Origin: Cannabis sativa
Taxonomy: Eukaryota > Streptophyta > Magnoliopsida > Rosales > Cannabaceae
NCBI RefSeq assembly: GCF_029168945.1
Contig: NC_083604.1
Span: 33,599,686-33,663,685, forward strand
Direction of reading: 5' to 3'
DNA length: 64,000 bases
The notes beneath the pieces were generated by a model. That model was not told where the DNA came from, made no database searches, and was given only the letters and a program-made list of their open reading frames with translations. Numbering within the stretch: position 1 is the first letter of the stretch; the number at the start of each line of letters is the position of its first letter. The position numbers and the translations under genes are program-made. This document shows, piece by piece, positions 33,321 to 45,082 of the stretch.

Positions 33321-36060
33321 TGTTGACCTCGCTTTTAGCCAATGACAGTCAGTCTAATTTAATAAGCGATAAGTAGTTTATAATTATTGAAAGACAATAA
33401 AGCAATATAAAGACACAGGAATTTTATAGAGGTTCAGCCCCAAACAGTTCGATAATAGCCTAATCCTCGTTATTTGTATTAACTCAAGAAAAAGGAGAAA
33501 GGTTCCTTTTCTGATAGCTCGTACAACAGTATCTCTTAATATGAATTCTTAGATAATATCACTCAAGTAAAATAACTCGACCCTTTGCCCAGTGAACATG
33601 TATCACTATTTATAGGGCTATGAGCTTGGAGAGGAAGTATTTCCGTTCTCGTTACAATGGATATAAGCAGAAAGATTGCATAATAAATATAGAATACACT
33701 GACCGTGGGATTTGGACAGCTTGTCATATCTTTACAGTCTAATTCACAAGTTACGGTGATTTTCTTGATGACTCATGATGCGAACGCTGAAATCGCTAAG
33801 TGGTTGTCGCTCTGCGTGGATTGCTAATTGCGTTGCCTCGAGCATGCATATGAGATATCTTGCTCGGACTATATCCTGCGGGTAGATACTCGGTGTTGAT
33901 CCCACGTGTCACAATCATGTGATGCCACGTTAGAGTGCAAAAATTGGGATAACATTTGCCCCCAAGTCTGTACGGGACTTCCGAAGTTGCCTGTAGACTT
34001 CATCTAAGCTGCTTTTGTTGGGTTTTATGCCCTAAATAAAACTACATTTCAATGTAATCCATTTTATTCAACATCAATAAAGAAACAGAAGTATTTTTCA
34101 TTCATTTGTGTATGTTTTGGTTCATGTTATTAATTGCTTGTCTATTTGATTTATAAATTCATCTGAACCCCATTTCACATACTTGATCCTATTTATTGTG
34201 TTGTCAACACATTGGAAAGTAAACATGACTATGTGAATAAAGTTTCCTAGATTTATCAGACACAGGGTTTTACTGATATGATAATCTACAACAGAGTTTA
34301 CTTGCATTTGGAGAAATGCTATCTTCTTTCCAGAACATTGGTTAAAGTAAAGCTCAGGTTGGGTGCATGGAGTATGCATCGGAAGGGACCGATATTGAAC
34401 TTTGACTTAGTTTTATTAAACTTACCGTAATATCTATTCAAGTCAATATCGCCTAGTTGATCCTAGATCAAATGATCTTAATCCTGTTATTATTAGGCTC
34501 AATCTCAATAGTGTTATTCGTGTTCTTTGATTTGTTAGTTAAGCCTACTTCTAGGTCAGGGTGATACGTACATTTTGGGAACACGGTAGTGCAATTGAGT
34601 GGGAGCGCTAACATAAACATGGAATCTATAGCTTCTATCTGGCAAATAGTAAGTAAAGGATGATCTCCTTCGAGCTTGACCAAACGAAAATAAATGGTGG
34701 GGTACTCATTTCACATAGCTGAAATATCATTTATACAGGGTTAAGTGTTTTAAGGGTAAAATACATTGTAGGGTGTTGCGGTAATTTGATCCCTTTACAG
34801 TGTAGATCATTCATATAGAGGATCATTGATCAAATTAGGATTATAACAATGGCTAACTAATGACGTGTCTATATGGTGGAACATATAGAGCGTTCTATAT
34901 GCTGAGAGTGCAATTCTATGTTCTATGCGTGGATTCAACGAAGAATTAATAAGTCAGTGAATTTTTGAGACAATATTACTTGTCAGACTCATTTAATTGG
35001 TTTTGATTAATCAATTATAATTCTCAAATTAGACTATGTCTATTTGTGAATTTTTCACTAAGTAAGGGCGAAATTGTAAAGAAAGAGTTTTTAGGGCATA
35101 TTTGTTAATTATGATACTTTGTATGGTTCAATTAATAAATATGATAAATGACAATATTATTTAATAATTATTTATAGTTATTAAATAGTTAGAATTGGCA
35201 TTTAAATGGTTGAATTTGAAAATTGGCGTTTTTGTGAAAACGAGATGCAGAAATGATAAAACTGCAAAATTGTAAAAAAGTGAGGCCGAAATCCACATAG
35301 CCAAGGCCGACCACTTTTATAGGCTTTATCATCTGATATTTTCATTATTTTAATGCCAAATAATTCAAACCTAACCCTATGTGGAATGCTATAAATAGAT
35401 AGTGAAGGCTTCAGGAAATTTAGACTTTTACTTCTGGTTTCCTTCAGAGAAAAACCTGAGCCTTCTCTTTCTAAACCCTAGCTGCCACCTTCATCCTCTT
35501 CTTCTTCCTTGAATAATTTTGAACCTCTTAGTGATAGAGTAGTGCCCACACACAGCAAGTAATACCTCAATCATAGTGAGGAAGATCGTGAAGAAAGATA
35601 TTCAACAAGAAGGAGTTTCAGCACTAAAGAAAGGTGAGAAAGAGATCCAGGTTCAGATCTTGATAATACTCTGCGACAGAAAGGATACAAGGGTTAGAGA
35701 TCTGAACGGAAGGAGACATAATATTCCGCTGCACCCAATGTAAGGTTTCTCATACTTTATATGTGTTTATTTTATAATCGTTTTAGAAGTTAATATTTAG
35801 GATGTTAATCAACATACTTGTGAGTAGATCTAAGATCCTGGTAAAATAATTTCCAATAGCTTTTGCATTTGGATGGGTGACACGTGTCAAGCGCGTCTGT
35901 TCGTGACTCGATGTGAGGTTGACTGGGCATCTTTTTAGTTTTTGACTAATAAATGCTCTAACAATTAATATTTCAAAATCCAATTTTCTCTCACCACAGT
36001 TGACAGCTACACTTCATTACTTTTGATTTCCGATATTCGCTTTTAGGGGGAACCGAGGCG
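33321..36060 (-). repeat. T2 LTR (interrupted by X)
   Basis: Inverse match of the T1 LTR, in two pieces: 33321-34015 and from 35859 to about 36060. A TATA box lies at 33607-33614 on - and G-boxes CACGTG at 33903 and 35881. The upstream edge, where gag meets LTR, is approximate. Confidence 0.7.
34016..35858 (+). repeat. X: solo copia LTR with target duplication GCTTT
   Basis: 1,843 bp, TGTTGGGTTTTATGCCCTAA to GGTAAAATAATTTCCAATA, on +. It is flanked by GCTTT at 34011-34015 and 35859-35863. No internal sequence is present, as expected after recombination between the two LTRs of an inserted copia element. The interrupted T2 sequence reads through when it is removed. Confidence 0.9.
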
Positions 36061-36332
36061 TCTGAGGTTCTGAGATCCACTTGCATCTCGATATACTTGA
36101 GGTAGGAATGAGGATCTTCTCTTCCATTGTACAGTTTCGAGGTTGGCATTTTGAACTTGTGGGGCAAAGCCAAGAGATTGATCTCGTGAGAGAAAGGGGT
36201 TCCACGTGGTCGGTCCAACTCGAGATTATTGTTTCTCTGCCCGGCCATGCCTTGGAACATATTCTTTAGTTCATCTAGCTGTGCCTGCACAGCTGGACTA
36301 ACCTGCTTGACATTTTGGCCAATTTGATTCAC
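35991..36332 (-). pseudogene. T2 gag N-terminal fragment
   Basis: About 90 residues of plant gypsy gag: MFQGMAGQRNNN, PHKFKMPTSKLYNGREDP, then HSYLKYIEMQVDLRTSDA. The block KFKMP..LYNG..DP is the usual start of the gag core. The last ~20 codons of the open frame are read from LTR sequence, not gag. It is truncated on both sides, so only a relic. Confidence 0.65.
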
Positions 36333-36337
36333 GTCAG

Positions 36338-38410
36338 TATAGTTAAATAAGATATTTTCTAGATAGTTATTTCTAGACTACTTATTATTTCTAATATTAA
36401 ATAAGAAAATATTATACATTCTGAAATTAATTATTTAAATAATTAATTTTGGTACAATTTATTTTAAGTATATTTTTCCTAGTATTAAACTAGAGATTAA
36501 TAATTAAGCCTTCTCTACACTTAATTATTTATTTCTTGAATTTAATACATTTAATTAATTTGAAAATTAAATATCTAACTTGATTTTCATCATGATACTT
36601 AAATATTTCTTTTTCATGACACTTAATTAAATAAAAAAATTATTTTTTGCTTGAAATTTATTTTTTCAACTAAATTTAAATAATTTTCAAAAATATATTT
36701 TTTCTTTATTTTATTAATCAAATTTCGAAATTGCATTTCTTAAATGCTGGAATTTTGAATTTTATTTGAAAAATAGATTAAAGTTGTAAATTATTTATTT
36801 TAATTTTTGACCAAGTTAAATCAATGATTTTTTCATTAATTGATTAATTTAAAATAAATGAATTAAAATATATTATTAGAAATTGAATTAATTAGTCAAA
36901 GGAAAATCTAGATAGGTGATATTTTTGCTTGAAGTATTTTTCTAGTGTATTTAATTAAATAGAAAATTAATATTTAAGTTGATTTTCATCATCATACTTA
37001 AATATTTGAAATTTTTCTCATATATTTAATTAAATAAGAAAATTATATTTTTTTGTTGTAAATTAATTTTATTAATTAATTTTGGGCCAACATTAAATTA
37101 GAATAATTTTTCTAGGATTTATTTTTTATTTTAACATGCATTTTCGAAAATTGTATTCTTAAATACTTTAATTTTTCGAAATGCAATATATATTTATAGA
37201 AAATTAAATTTGAGTTGTAAATTAATTTAAATTAATTTTGTAACAACTTAAATTGAATATTTTTCTAAATATTTATTGGAAATTATTACTAAGATGGAAA
37301 TAATTCATGTTATTTTCATATCCATCTAAGTAAAATTTATAAATATTAAATTAAAATTTTATTTAGAATTTTTCATTCTAAATTGGAAATTTTAATTAAA
37401 TAAATTTATATTTAAAATAAATAGATTACATAAAGAGTTTCAAAGAAAAGACAACTATCTTTAAATAATGAGCTTTATTATTAAGATATTCGATCTCCAT
37501 TGTTTGTTTTACATCGCGTTTGTTTTAATGAGTAATCCTCCCTAATGGAGGAACGTTCATTAGCAATTTCGCACCGTTTAATCTCGAAAGAAAAGTAGTT
37601 TGTATGTGTTTTATATGGTATGGATCACCCTAATGGTGGCGACCATATTTGACTTGCAAATTGCGAAACAATGGTGGAAGCTCATAAGATAGAATTGCCT
37701 TGACTCTCGCCTAAACGGGACAACGCTGAATTCCAATCTTGATCGAATAAAAGGTTGCTAGAATGTTTAACATTTTAGATAAGCTGACAACTCTATTCAA
37801 TAGATGGTAGCTTTGACTCTCGCCTAAACGGGACACTGATATCAGTTTGTTGAAAACCTTGGAAATTATTTAGGATTGTAAGTTTTAGTATTTTCACTTG
37901 TCATTCCTACTTGCTATATGTTTATAATTTCTGAATTGTGTATGAATTTATATTGAACCATGTTATTTTCTGTTATTAAGTTGTAGTTTAATTTCGAATC
38001 TTCATTGTTGGTCTAACTTGGCTTGTTTATCTAATGAGATAAATCCCTTGTGGATTTTCACCATTAGACATACATAATAGTGTTAGATCTCGAAAGATAA
38101 ATATTGTATATGCAACATCTAGCTGTTCATCAATAGATGACACCTTAGACTAGTATTTTTACGATATGAAACAAGAAGATTATAAATAAGATTACTTTGA
38201 CTTTCGCTAATCGAAGCATCGTTGGATTCTTATTTTAAACGAAATTATCCTAATTCCTCTTAGCTTATTCATTTCGAATTAGCTCAATAACATATCATTG
38301 GATGAATGGTCTATAAATCATTTCATGTCATTCTATATTTTCTCTAAAGAAATTAAATGACGCATATAATTATAATCCCGAAATTCTATTCCCAATTGAT
38401 ATAAATCCTC
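36338..38410 (+). mobile_element. J: copia leader fragment on + strand
   Basis: About 2 kb matching the reverse complement of the E leader and gag-side region (26220 to ~28290). It carries a CTAAT-loop hairpin (37537-37551), a second one with a G-T pair (37625-37639), and both 23-nt direct repeats (37700-37722 and 37813-37835). It ends at GATATAAATCCTC where H is inserted. No LTR and no coding frame are left; the single 62-codon frame at 36081 belongs to T2. Confidence 0.75.
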
Positions 38411-39188
38411 TGTTGCCCCTAATTCTTCCCAATATACGTGGACCAATCAGACAGGGACACGTGGATCAAGCAATTCACAAAATTTGCTAAGTCTTTATGC
38501 CATAAGGTAACGTCCGGACGTAGGTCCCGGAGAAGGCACATAGAGCTCAATATGCTCCCGGAAGCCCATATAACGCTAAGGCATCTCCGCGAGGTGTCAG
38601 GTTTCTCCTGAGCAATCAAGTCGCATTAAATGCAGCATGGGAGGAAGCGTGTTGGGACTGCTACACGCAATAAAGTCTGACGGCACAACCTCCAACCAGC
38701 AGTGCCACAGTAATGATCATTTAAGTCTAGCGACAGCTACACTGTGAAGAGTCACGTCAATCAAAAGGCAATAAGGACATTCCACATAAAAACCCTACAG
38801 CACCTAGGGATTTGACCATGCATTACCCATGGTATATTCATTGGGAATACCCAACTTTATGGATACTTACAGATACACTTGTAAGGACAATTCTAGGGAT
38901 TACCCCACTAAAAACACTATAAATACCCCCTCAAAGCTCATTAAAGGGGATCAAGAATCTTGGGCTGCATGTGAGCAAGTAGAGTAAATACTCACCAAGA
39001 ACATTCGCTGTATTTATAAGGGCGAAATTCTCCCAGGTATATTCTCTGTATTAAATACATCCATAAATAACAAAGACTCGTGGACTAAGGCTCATTAACG
39101 CCCCAACCACGTAAAAATCCTTCTCTCACTTTCTTACAGCTCGGTAATTTTATAATATTTTATTAGTTGCCGAAAATCTCGGTCAACA
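38411..39188 (+). repeat. H 5' LTR, 778 bp
   Basis: TGTTGCCCCTAATTCTTCCC to GAAAATCTCGGTCAACA. It has a CCAAT box, G-box CACGTG (38458-38463), TATA box (38918) and an AATAAA-like region before the end. The sequence right after, TTTTGGTGCTCTCATTGAGAG, is where the primer site should be; I do not assign the tRNA. Confidence 0.85.
38918..38925 (+). promoter_or_regulatory. TATA box of the H LTR
   Basis: TATAAATA followed by a C-run, the layout of the T1 and T3 promoters, ~270 bp before the LTR end. Confidence 0.7.
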
Positions 39189-39250
39189 TTTTGGTGCTCT
39201 CATTGAGAGCTGAAGAAAGCCACTATAAACAAACACTTGACTTCACAAAC

Positions 39251-39391
39251 ATGGTGGAGACTAGAAGTACTCGTCAGCCTCGCCCTCTTGAAGACGCTCA
39301 AGACCCGAATGAGGAAGATGTAGCCTCAAGAGCAGCAGAGGAGTCCGAGGAAGAAGAAATAATCCCCGATGATGACTACGAGGGAAACCTC
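39251..39391 (+). pseudogene. H gag, first part (before F)
   Basis: Starts ATG (MVETRSTRQPRPLED) 62 bp after the LTR end and runs open through an acidic stretch (EESEEEEIIPDDDYEGN) into the F insertion site. Joining across F keeps the frame: the next codons after 49443 read DEYAYDEGSYSELV. Confidence 0.85.
39387..39391. repeat. Left target-site duplication of F (ACCTC)
   Basis: ACCTC before the F LTR, repeated at 49438-49442 after it. Confidence 0.9.
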
Positions 39392-41267
39392 TGTTGGAAG
39401 TAATTTTACCAGGATCTTAGATCTACTCACAAGTATGTTGATTTAACCTAAATATGAACTTCTAAAACGATTTGAAATTAAACACATAAGAGTATCAGAA
39501 ATCTTACAGTGATTGCAGTAGAATATATGTCTCCTCCCACTCAGATCTCTAACCCTTGATTCCTTTCTGTAGCAGAGTATAATCAAGATCTGAGCCCGAT
39601 AGTCCTTCTTTGTTGTTTCTGAATTCTACACAGCCTTCCTCACTATGATTGAGGTATTACTTGATGTGTGTGGGCACTACTCTAGCACTTATACATTTCG
39701 AAACAGTGAATGAAGAGAGAGAGAGAGGGTGGCGACTCAGAGAGAATTTTCTGAGAGAAAATTCTTTCAGAATAATGCTGTGAAAAGGTTGTACAGTTGT
39801 ATGCAACTCTGAAGCCTTTGCCTTCTATTTATAGAAGACCACCAAGGGCTATGATTGACATTTGGAATTGAAAAAAAATCAAAGAGAAAAGGAAGCTAAG
39901 TGGCCGGCCTAGGCATTGTGGAAACAAGGCTTGCCACTTTTCCAACTTTCCTTTTCCTGCACTGATAGTTTCCTGTTTTGTGAAAAACTGCCAATTCCAT
40001 TGTTCAACCACATTAATGACAAATCTAATTATTTAATAATTAAAATTAATTATCAAGTAATATATTATCATTTATTTTGTTAATAATGAAACTAATTAAA
40101 GTTTCCTAATTAATAAATATGCCTTTCAAAATCTCTATTTACTGTTTTGCCCTTAATAAGTGATAAATTCTCAAATAGACAAGTCTATCTTGAGAATTTT
40201 TAATTGATTAATTAAAATCAATTAAATGAGTCTTACAAGTAATATCATCTCAACTAGTGAGGGGACCATGGGTCTATATATCCGAGCTTCCAATAAGCAG
40301 ATCTAGAATTTACCACTTAAATTCACTGACTTATTAATTCGTCGTTGAATCAACACATAGAACTCAGAATTGCACTCTCAGTATATAGAATGCTCTATAT
40401 GTTCCACCATATAGACACATTAATAGTTATCCATTGTTATAATCCTAATGTGATCAATGATCCTCTATATGGATGATTTACACTGTAAAGGGACTAAATT
40501 ACCGAAACACCCTACAATGTATTTTATCCTTAAAACACTTAAACTTGTATAAATGATATTTCAACTAAGTGAAATGAGTACTCAATCATTTATCTCGTTT
40601 GGTTAAGCTCGAAGGAAATCACCCTTTGCTTACTATTCGCCAGATAGAAGCTATAGATTCCATATTTATGTTAGCGCTCCCACTCAATCGCACTACCGTG
40701 TTCCCAAAATGTATGTATTGCCCAGACTAAAGATTAGGCTTAACTAACAAATCAAAGAACACGAATAATACTCTTGAAATTAAGCCTAACCATATCAGGA
40801 TTTCGATCATGTGATCTAGGATCAACTTATGATATTGAATTGAATAGATGTTTACGGTAAGTTTCAAAATCTAATTCAAAGTTCAATATCGGTCCATTCC
40901 AATGCATACTCCATGCATCCAACCTGAGCTTTACTTTAACCTATGTTCTGGAAAGAACATAACATCTCTCCAAATGTAAGTAAACTCTGTTGTAGATTGT
41001 CATATCAGTGAAACCCAGTGTTCTGATAAATGTAGGAATACTTTATTCACATAGTCATGTTTATTTTCCACTGTGTTGACAACACAATAAACATGATCAA
41101 GTATGTGAAATTGGTTTGGATGAATTTATAAATCAAATAGACAAGCAATTGATTAAGTGAACCAAAACATACACAAGTGAATGAAAAATTACTTCTGTTA
41201 CTTTATTGATATTGAATAATCTGGATTACATTGAAACAGAGTTTTATTTACGGCATAAAACCCAACA
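39392..41267 (-). repeat. F left (3') LTR
   Basis: TGTTGGAAGTAATTTTACC to CGGCATAAAACCCAACA. TATA box TATTTATA at 39826-39833 (minus strand). A short GA microsatellite lies at 39715-39727. Confidence 0.95.
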
Positions 41268-41279
41268 AACTCCCACTTG
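41268..41279 (-). other. Polypurine tract of F
   Basis: AACTCCCACTTG on + (CAAGTGGGAGTT on -), next to the 3' LTR. Confidence 0.85.
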
Positions 41280-41296
41280 CACTAATATAAAACAAA

Positions 41297-42175
41297 TCAG
41301 TACATTTCAATTAATCCTAAATTCTGACGGTGCTTTTCGATTGAAGTTACTGCCAAGACTTTGGTGAATGGATCAGCCAAGTTATCCTGCGTATCCACTT
41401 TCTCCACCAGTACATCCCCTCTTGCCACATATTCTCTGATAATATGATACTTTCTTTCTATATGCGTACTTCTCTTGTGGCTCCGAGGTTCCTTACTGTT
41501 GGCTATAGCTCCAGTGTTATCACAAAGCAGAACTAGAGGCTTTTCCATTCCAGGAACTACACCGAGACGGGTGAAGAACTTCCTAAGCCAAACAACCTCT
41601 TTAGCTACTTCAGCCGCAGCTATGTATTCTGCCTCCATGGTAGAATCCGATATCGCAGTTTGTTTAGCACTTCTCCAAACCACTGCTCCACCCCCAAGAG
41701 TAAACACCATCCCAGATGTAGATTTCCTGTCTTCAAGACATCCCTGGAAATCGGAGTCTGTATAGCCTAAGGGATTTAAAGCACCACCCTTGTAGACTAA
41801 TACATAATCTCTTGTACTCTTTAAGTATTTCAAAATATACTTAACAGCATTCCAATGTACCCGTCCTGGATTTGACTGATACCTGCTCACGATTCCAACT
41901 GCATAGCAGATGTCAGGTCTAGTGCATAGCATAGCATACATTAGACTTCCAACTGCAGAAGCATAAGGAATTTTTGCCATGTCTTCTATCTCTTGAGGAT
42001 CAGTAGGACACTGTTCCTTAGATAGACGGATACCATGTCTAGAGGGCATGTTTGCCCCTTTGGTATTGGTCATGGAAAATCTCTCTAGAACTTTGTCAAT
42101 GTAAGCTGTTTGAGAGAGAGCAAGGGATCTGTTCTTTCGGTTTCTTACAATCTGAATACCAAGAACATAGGCTGC
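41297..42175 (-). pseudogene. F RNase H and RT connection (after frameshift)
   Basis: 258 open codons from 42073, readable back to ~42175. It holds the end of the RT connection (IPYASAVGSLMYAMLCTRPD, YQSNPGRVHWNAVKYILKYL) and RNase H: DSDFQGCLEDRKSTSG, DSTMEAEYIAAAEVAKE, LLCDNTGAIANSKEPRS, HIERKYHIIREYV and DNLADPFTKVL. All catalytic acidic residues expected for copia RNase H appear present. It is severed from the gag-pol frame by a 1-base loss plus a TAG near 42175; C1 has no such break, so I read it as a lesion rather than recoding. Confidence 0.9.
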
Positions 42176-42180
42176 CTAAC

Positions 42181-45009
42181 CTAGTCTTTCATGTCGAATT
42201 GAGTGTCAAGCCATTCCTTTATGTGAGTCATTTTCTTGACATTGTTTCCAATGATCAAAATGTCATCAACATAAAGGACCAGGAATACTACTACTTGGTT
42301 TTCCTTGAGTTGGTAAACACAAGGTTCATCTTCATTCTGATGAAAGCTGTAGGTCTTGATGATCTCATCAAACCTTTTATTCCATGAGCGAGAAGCTTGC
42401 TTAAGTCCATATATGGACCTATTTAATTTGCAAACTTTATTCTCCTGCCCAAGAAGAACATAACCTTCTGGTTGCTCCATATAGATGGTTTCTTCAAGAA
42501 GCCCATTAAGAAAAGTTGTCTTGACATCCATTTGCCAAATTTCATAATCTAAAGCGGCAGCTATGGAGAGAAGAATTCGGATGGATTTGAGCATGGCAAC
42601 AGGACTAAAAGTTTCCTCATAGTCCACACCTTCTCTTTGGGTATAACCCTTGGCGACCAGTCTAGCTTTGAAAGTTTCGACTTCGCCTCCAGCACCTCTT
42701 TTCTTCTTGTAGATCCATTTACATCCAATTCGACAAAAATCTTCAGGTGGTTCTACATATTCCCAGACTTTGTTCTTTTTCATGGAATCCATTTCTGAAT
42801 CCATACTGGCTGACCATCGCTTCCGTTGCGAACTTGCCATTGCCTGTTTATAGGTCAATAGGTCGTCATCAATACCATCACCAACGACCATATTGATTTC
42901 ACCATCCAAGCCATAACGAGATGGTTTTGTAGAAACCCTCCCACTACGACGAGGAGCGGTGATCTTCTGAACAGGAGCTTTAGTAGTAGTTTTCTTAGTT
43001 GCTACAACTGAGGGAGTGGGATGTTCCTCTTCTTGAGTAGAAGAAGATGGTACATTTGAAGGAACAGTATCTGTGAGCATTTCCTCTAATACAATTTCAC
43101 TTTTCGGTTTGTTGTCTTTCATATAGTTATCTTCAAGGAAAGTAGCATTTGTAGAAACAAATACTTTGTTATCCTTGTGACTATAGAATAGTCCACCCCT
43201 AGTCTCTTTAGAATTTCCGACAAACATGCAAACCTCAGTTCGCGATTCCAGTTTGCCTTCTTTCTTTCTTAAGACGTGAGCAGGGGACCCCCAAATCCTA
43301 TAATGGCGCAAACTAGGTGTGCGACCATTCCATAGTTCGACGGGTGTCTTAGGGACTGCTTTAGATGGAACAACATTTAAAATGTCGTTTGCCATTTGAA
43401 TAGCATATCCCCAGAAGGACGTAGACAGAGTTGAATAACTTAGCATAGACCTAACCATTTCTAAGAGAGTGGGATTTCTTCTTTCTGCAACTCCATTCTG
43501 CTGTGGAGTGCTTGGGGCAGTATATTGGGATTCAATTCCAAGTTCAATTAAATGATCTTTGAACTGCATATCCATATATTCTCCACCCCTATCAGTTCGC
43601 AAGATCTTTAATGTTTTACCTAATTGGTTTTGAGCCAAAGCATGAAATTCCTGAAACTTTTCAAACGTTTTAGATTTCTTTTGCATTAGGTAAAGAAAAC
43701 TATATCTAGAGAAATCGTCAATGAAAGTGACGAAATACTCATAACCTCCTCTGGCTTTTACATTCAGCGGTCCGCAAACATCTGAATGTACTAACCCTAG
43801 GGGTTCTTTGGCACGCTCTCCCTTTGCAGAGAAAGAACGTTTGGTCATTTTTCCTTCTAGGCAAGACTCGCAGACTGGAAGTTCTCCTAAGACGACATTT
43901 TTCAATGGACCGTCTTTGGTTAGCCTATTGAGTCTATCAAAACCTATATGACCTAAACGTAAATGCCATAGATAAGTTTGATCATCATTATCAATCTCTT
44001 TTCTCTTAAGGCTTCTAGGTTTAGCTACATTGAAAAGTTCAGTATTTAGTGAGATTTGAGTATCAGGTCTTAAAACATAAAGCCCTCGTTCCATGTTTGC
44101 AACACATATATGAAATCCATTACGAGAAATTGAACAATTTGAACTCGAAAAATTCAATATATAAAATTGTGTCTGTAAACATGAAACACTAATCAAGTTT
44201 CTACTAAAATTAGGAATATATAAAACATTCTCTAAAAGTAAAAACTTGTTAGAATTAAACTTGATTCGGGCTGTTCCTCTTGCTTTAACTGATACCAACT
44301 CGCCATTTCCAACTTTAAGCTTTAACTCATCTGGGTGAAGATTCTCCCAAGTTTCAAGTAGCTGCAATGAAGAACATACATGGTTAGTAGATCCAAAATC
44401 AACAATCCAGGAGGATTTGTCGTTCTCTAAAACACATGATTCAAATACAAAAGCATCACCTTCGTTTGAATTGTCTAGAAGCCTGGGACATTGTTCTTCT
44501 TTATGTCCCTTTCCATTACAATTCTCACATAGAACATGATGTCTGATAATTGTACTTGAAGAAGCAGCTTTGTTAGAGCCCTCATGCTTAATCTTCTTCC
44601 TCTGATTAAAGCTTGCAATGCTAGGAGGTCTCATTGCAATCAGATTCCGCGCATGGGCCCTCAACTCAGACTCGAGTTTGTCCATGTCGGAGGAGTTAGG
44701 ATTGTTCAATAAATAATATAGAACAAAACTGTTATACTCCTGAGGAAGACTATAAAGTATGAGTTTTACCCATTGTTCCTTTGATAAATCAATTCCTAGT
44801 AGATTTGCCTTTTGGAATTTCAGATTCATCAACAATAGGTGCGAGTTAATGCAACTACTAGGATGCATTTTCACACTATTGAGTTCTTTTGCAAAGATAC
44901 TAACTAGGAGTGGATCGGGATGAGGGTTATTCATATTGGCACTACAACATATCAATAAACAGAAGTAAGGTTTTGGTTCTATAAATTCATACACAGGTTC
45001 AGAAAACAA
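42181..45009 (-). CDS. F gag-protease-integrase-RT polyprotein
   Basis: 942 codons, giving particle protein, protease, integrase and RT. Gag start is probably Met26 (MNNPHPDPLLV), since homology with C1 begins there. Gag is short. Zinc knuckle CENCNGKGHKEEQC is at 161-174, protease WIVDFGSTNH at 201-210 (catalytic Asp kept, Ser to Phe), integrase zinc ligands His349, His354, Cys380, Cys383 and acidic triad Asp410, Asp473, Glu509. RT has the first catalytic Asp at 828 (QMDVKTTFLNG) and YVDD at 913-916. It ends at FDMKD with a stop where C1 continues LGEAAYVLG. Expression would come from the 47.6-kb LTR. Confidence 0.9.
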   Translation of the reverse strand: MFSEPVYEFIEPKPYFCLLICCSANMNNPHPDPLLVSIFAKELNSVKMHPSSCINSHLLLMNLKFQKANLLGIDLSKEQWVKLILYSLPQEYNSFVLYYLLNNPNSSDMDKLESELRAHARNLIAMRPPSIASFNQRKKIKHEGSNKAASSSTIIRHHVLCENCNGKGHKEEQCPRLLDNSNEGDAFVFESCVLENDKSSWIVDFGSTNHVCSSLQLLETWENLHPDELKLKVGNGELVSVKARGTARIKFNSNKFLLLENVLYIPNFSRNLISVSCLQTQFYILNFSSSNCSISRNGFHICVANMERGLYVLRPDTQISLNTELFNVAKPRSLKRKEIDNDDQTYLWHLRLGHIGFDRLNRLTKDGPLKNVVLGELPVCESCLEGKMTKRSFSAKGERAKEPLGLVHSDVCGPLNVKARGGYEYFVTFIDDFSRYSFLYLMQKKSKTFEKFQEFHALAQNQLGKTLKILRTDRGGEYMDMQFKDHLIELGIESQYTAPSTPQQNGVAERRNPTLLEMVRSMLSYSTLSTSFWGYAIQMANDILNVVPSKAVPKTPVELWNGRTPSLRHYRIWGSPAHVLRKKEGKLESRTEVCMFVGNSKETRGGLFYSHKDNKVFVSTNATFLEDNYMKDNKPKSEIVLEEMLTDTVPSNVPSSSTQEEEHPTPSVVATKKTTTKAPVQKITAPRRSGRVSTKPSRYGLDGEINMVVGDGIDDDLLTYKQAMASSQRKRWSASMDSEMDSMKKNKVWEYVEPPEDFCRIGCKWIYKKKRGAGGEVETFKARLVAKGYTQREGVDYEETFSPVAMLKSIRILLSIAAALDYEIWQMDVKTTFLNGLLEETIYMEQPEGYVLLGQENKVCKLNRSIYGLKQASRSWNKRFDEIIKTYSFHQNEDEPCVYQLKENQVVVFLVLYVDDILIIGNNVKKMTHIKEWLDTQFDMKD

Positions 45010-45082
45010 ATAATCACTTATGTTATAAAAATACTAAATCTAGCATAGTTTATTTTCCAAGGTTTCCAACGAACTGATACAG

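Larger units (their letters stand above)
33321..36337 (-). mobile_element. Element T2: Tat-like gypsy remnant (gag fragment joined to LTR)
   Basis: Minus-strand relic. A gag N-terminal fragment (36332 to ~36060) runs straight into an LTR that ends at 33321 (reads ...GCGAGGTCAACA on -). Pol is deleted. The LTR carries the solo copia LTR X. The right boundary near 36337 abuts the plus-strand copia leader J without a clear element end. Confidence 0.7.

Noticed and set aside
42170..42180. Programmed frameshift between RT and RNase H of F
   Set aside because: C1 reads through the same place in one frame, so the 1-base loss and TAG are more simply a lesion.
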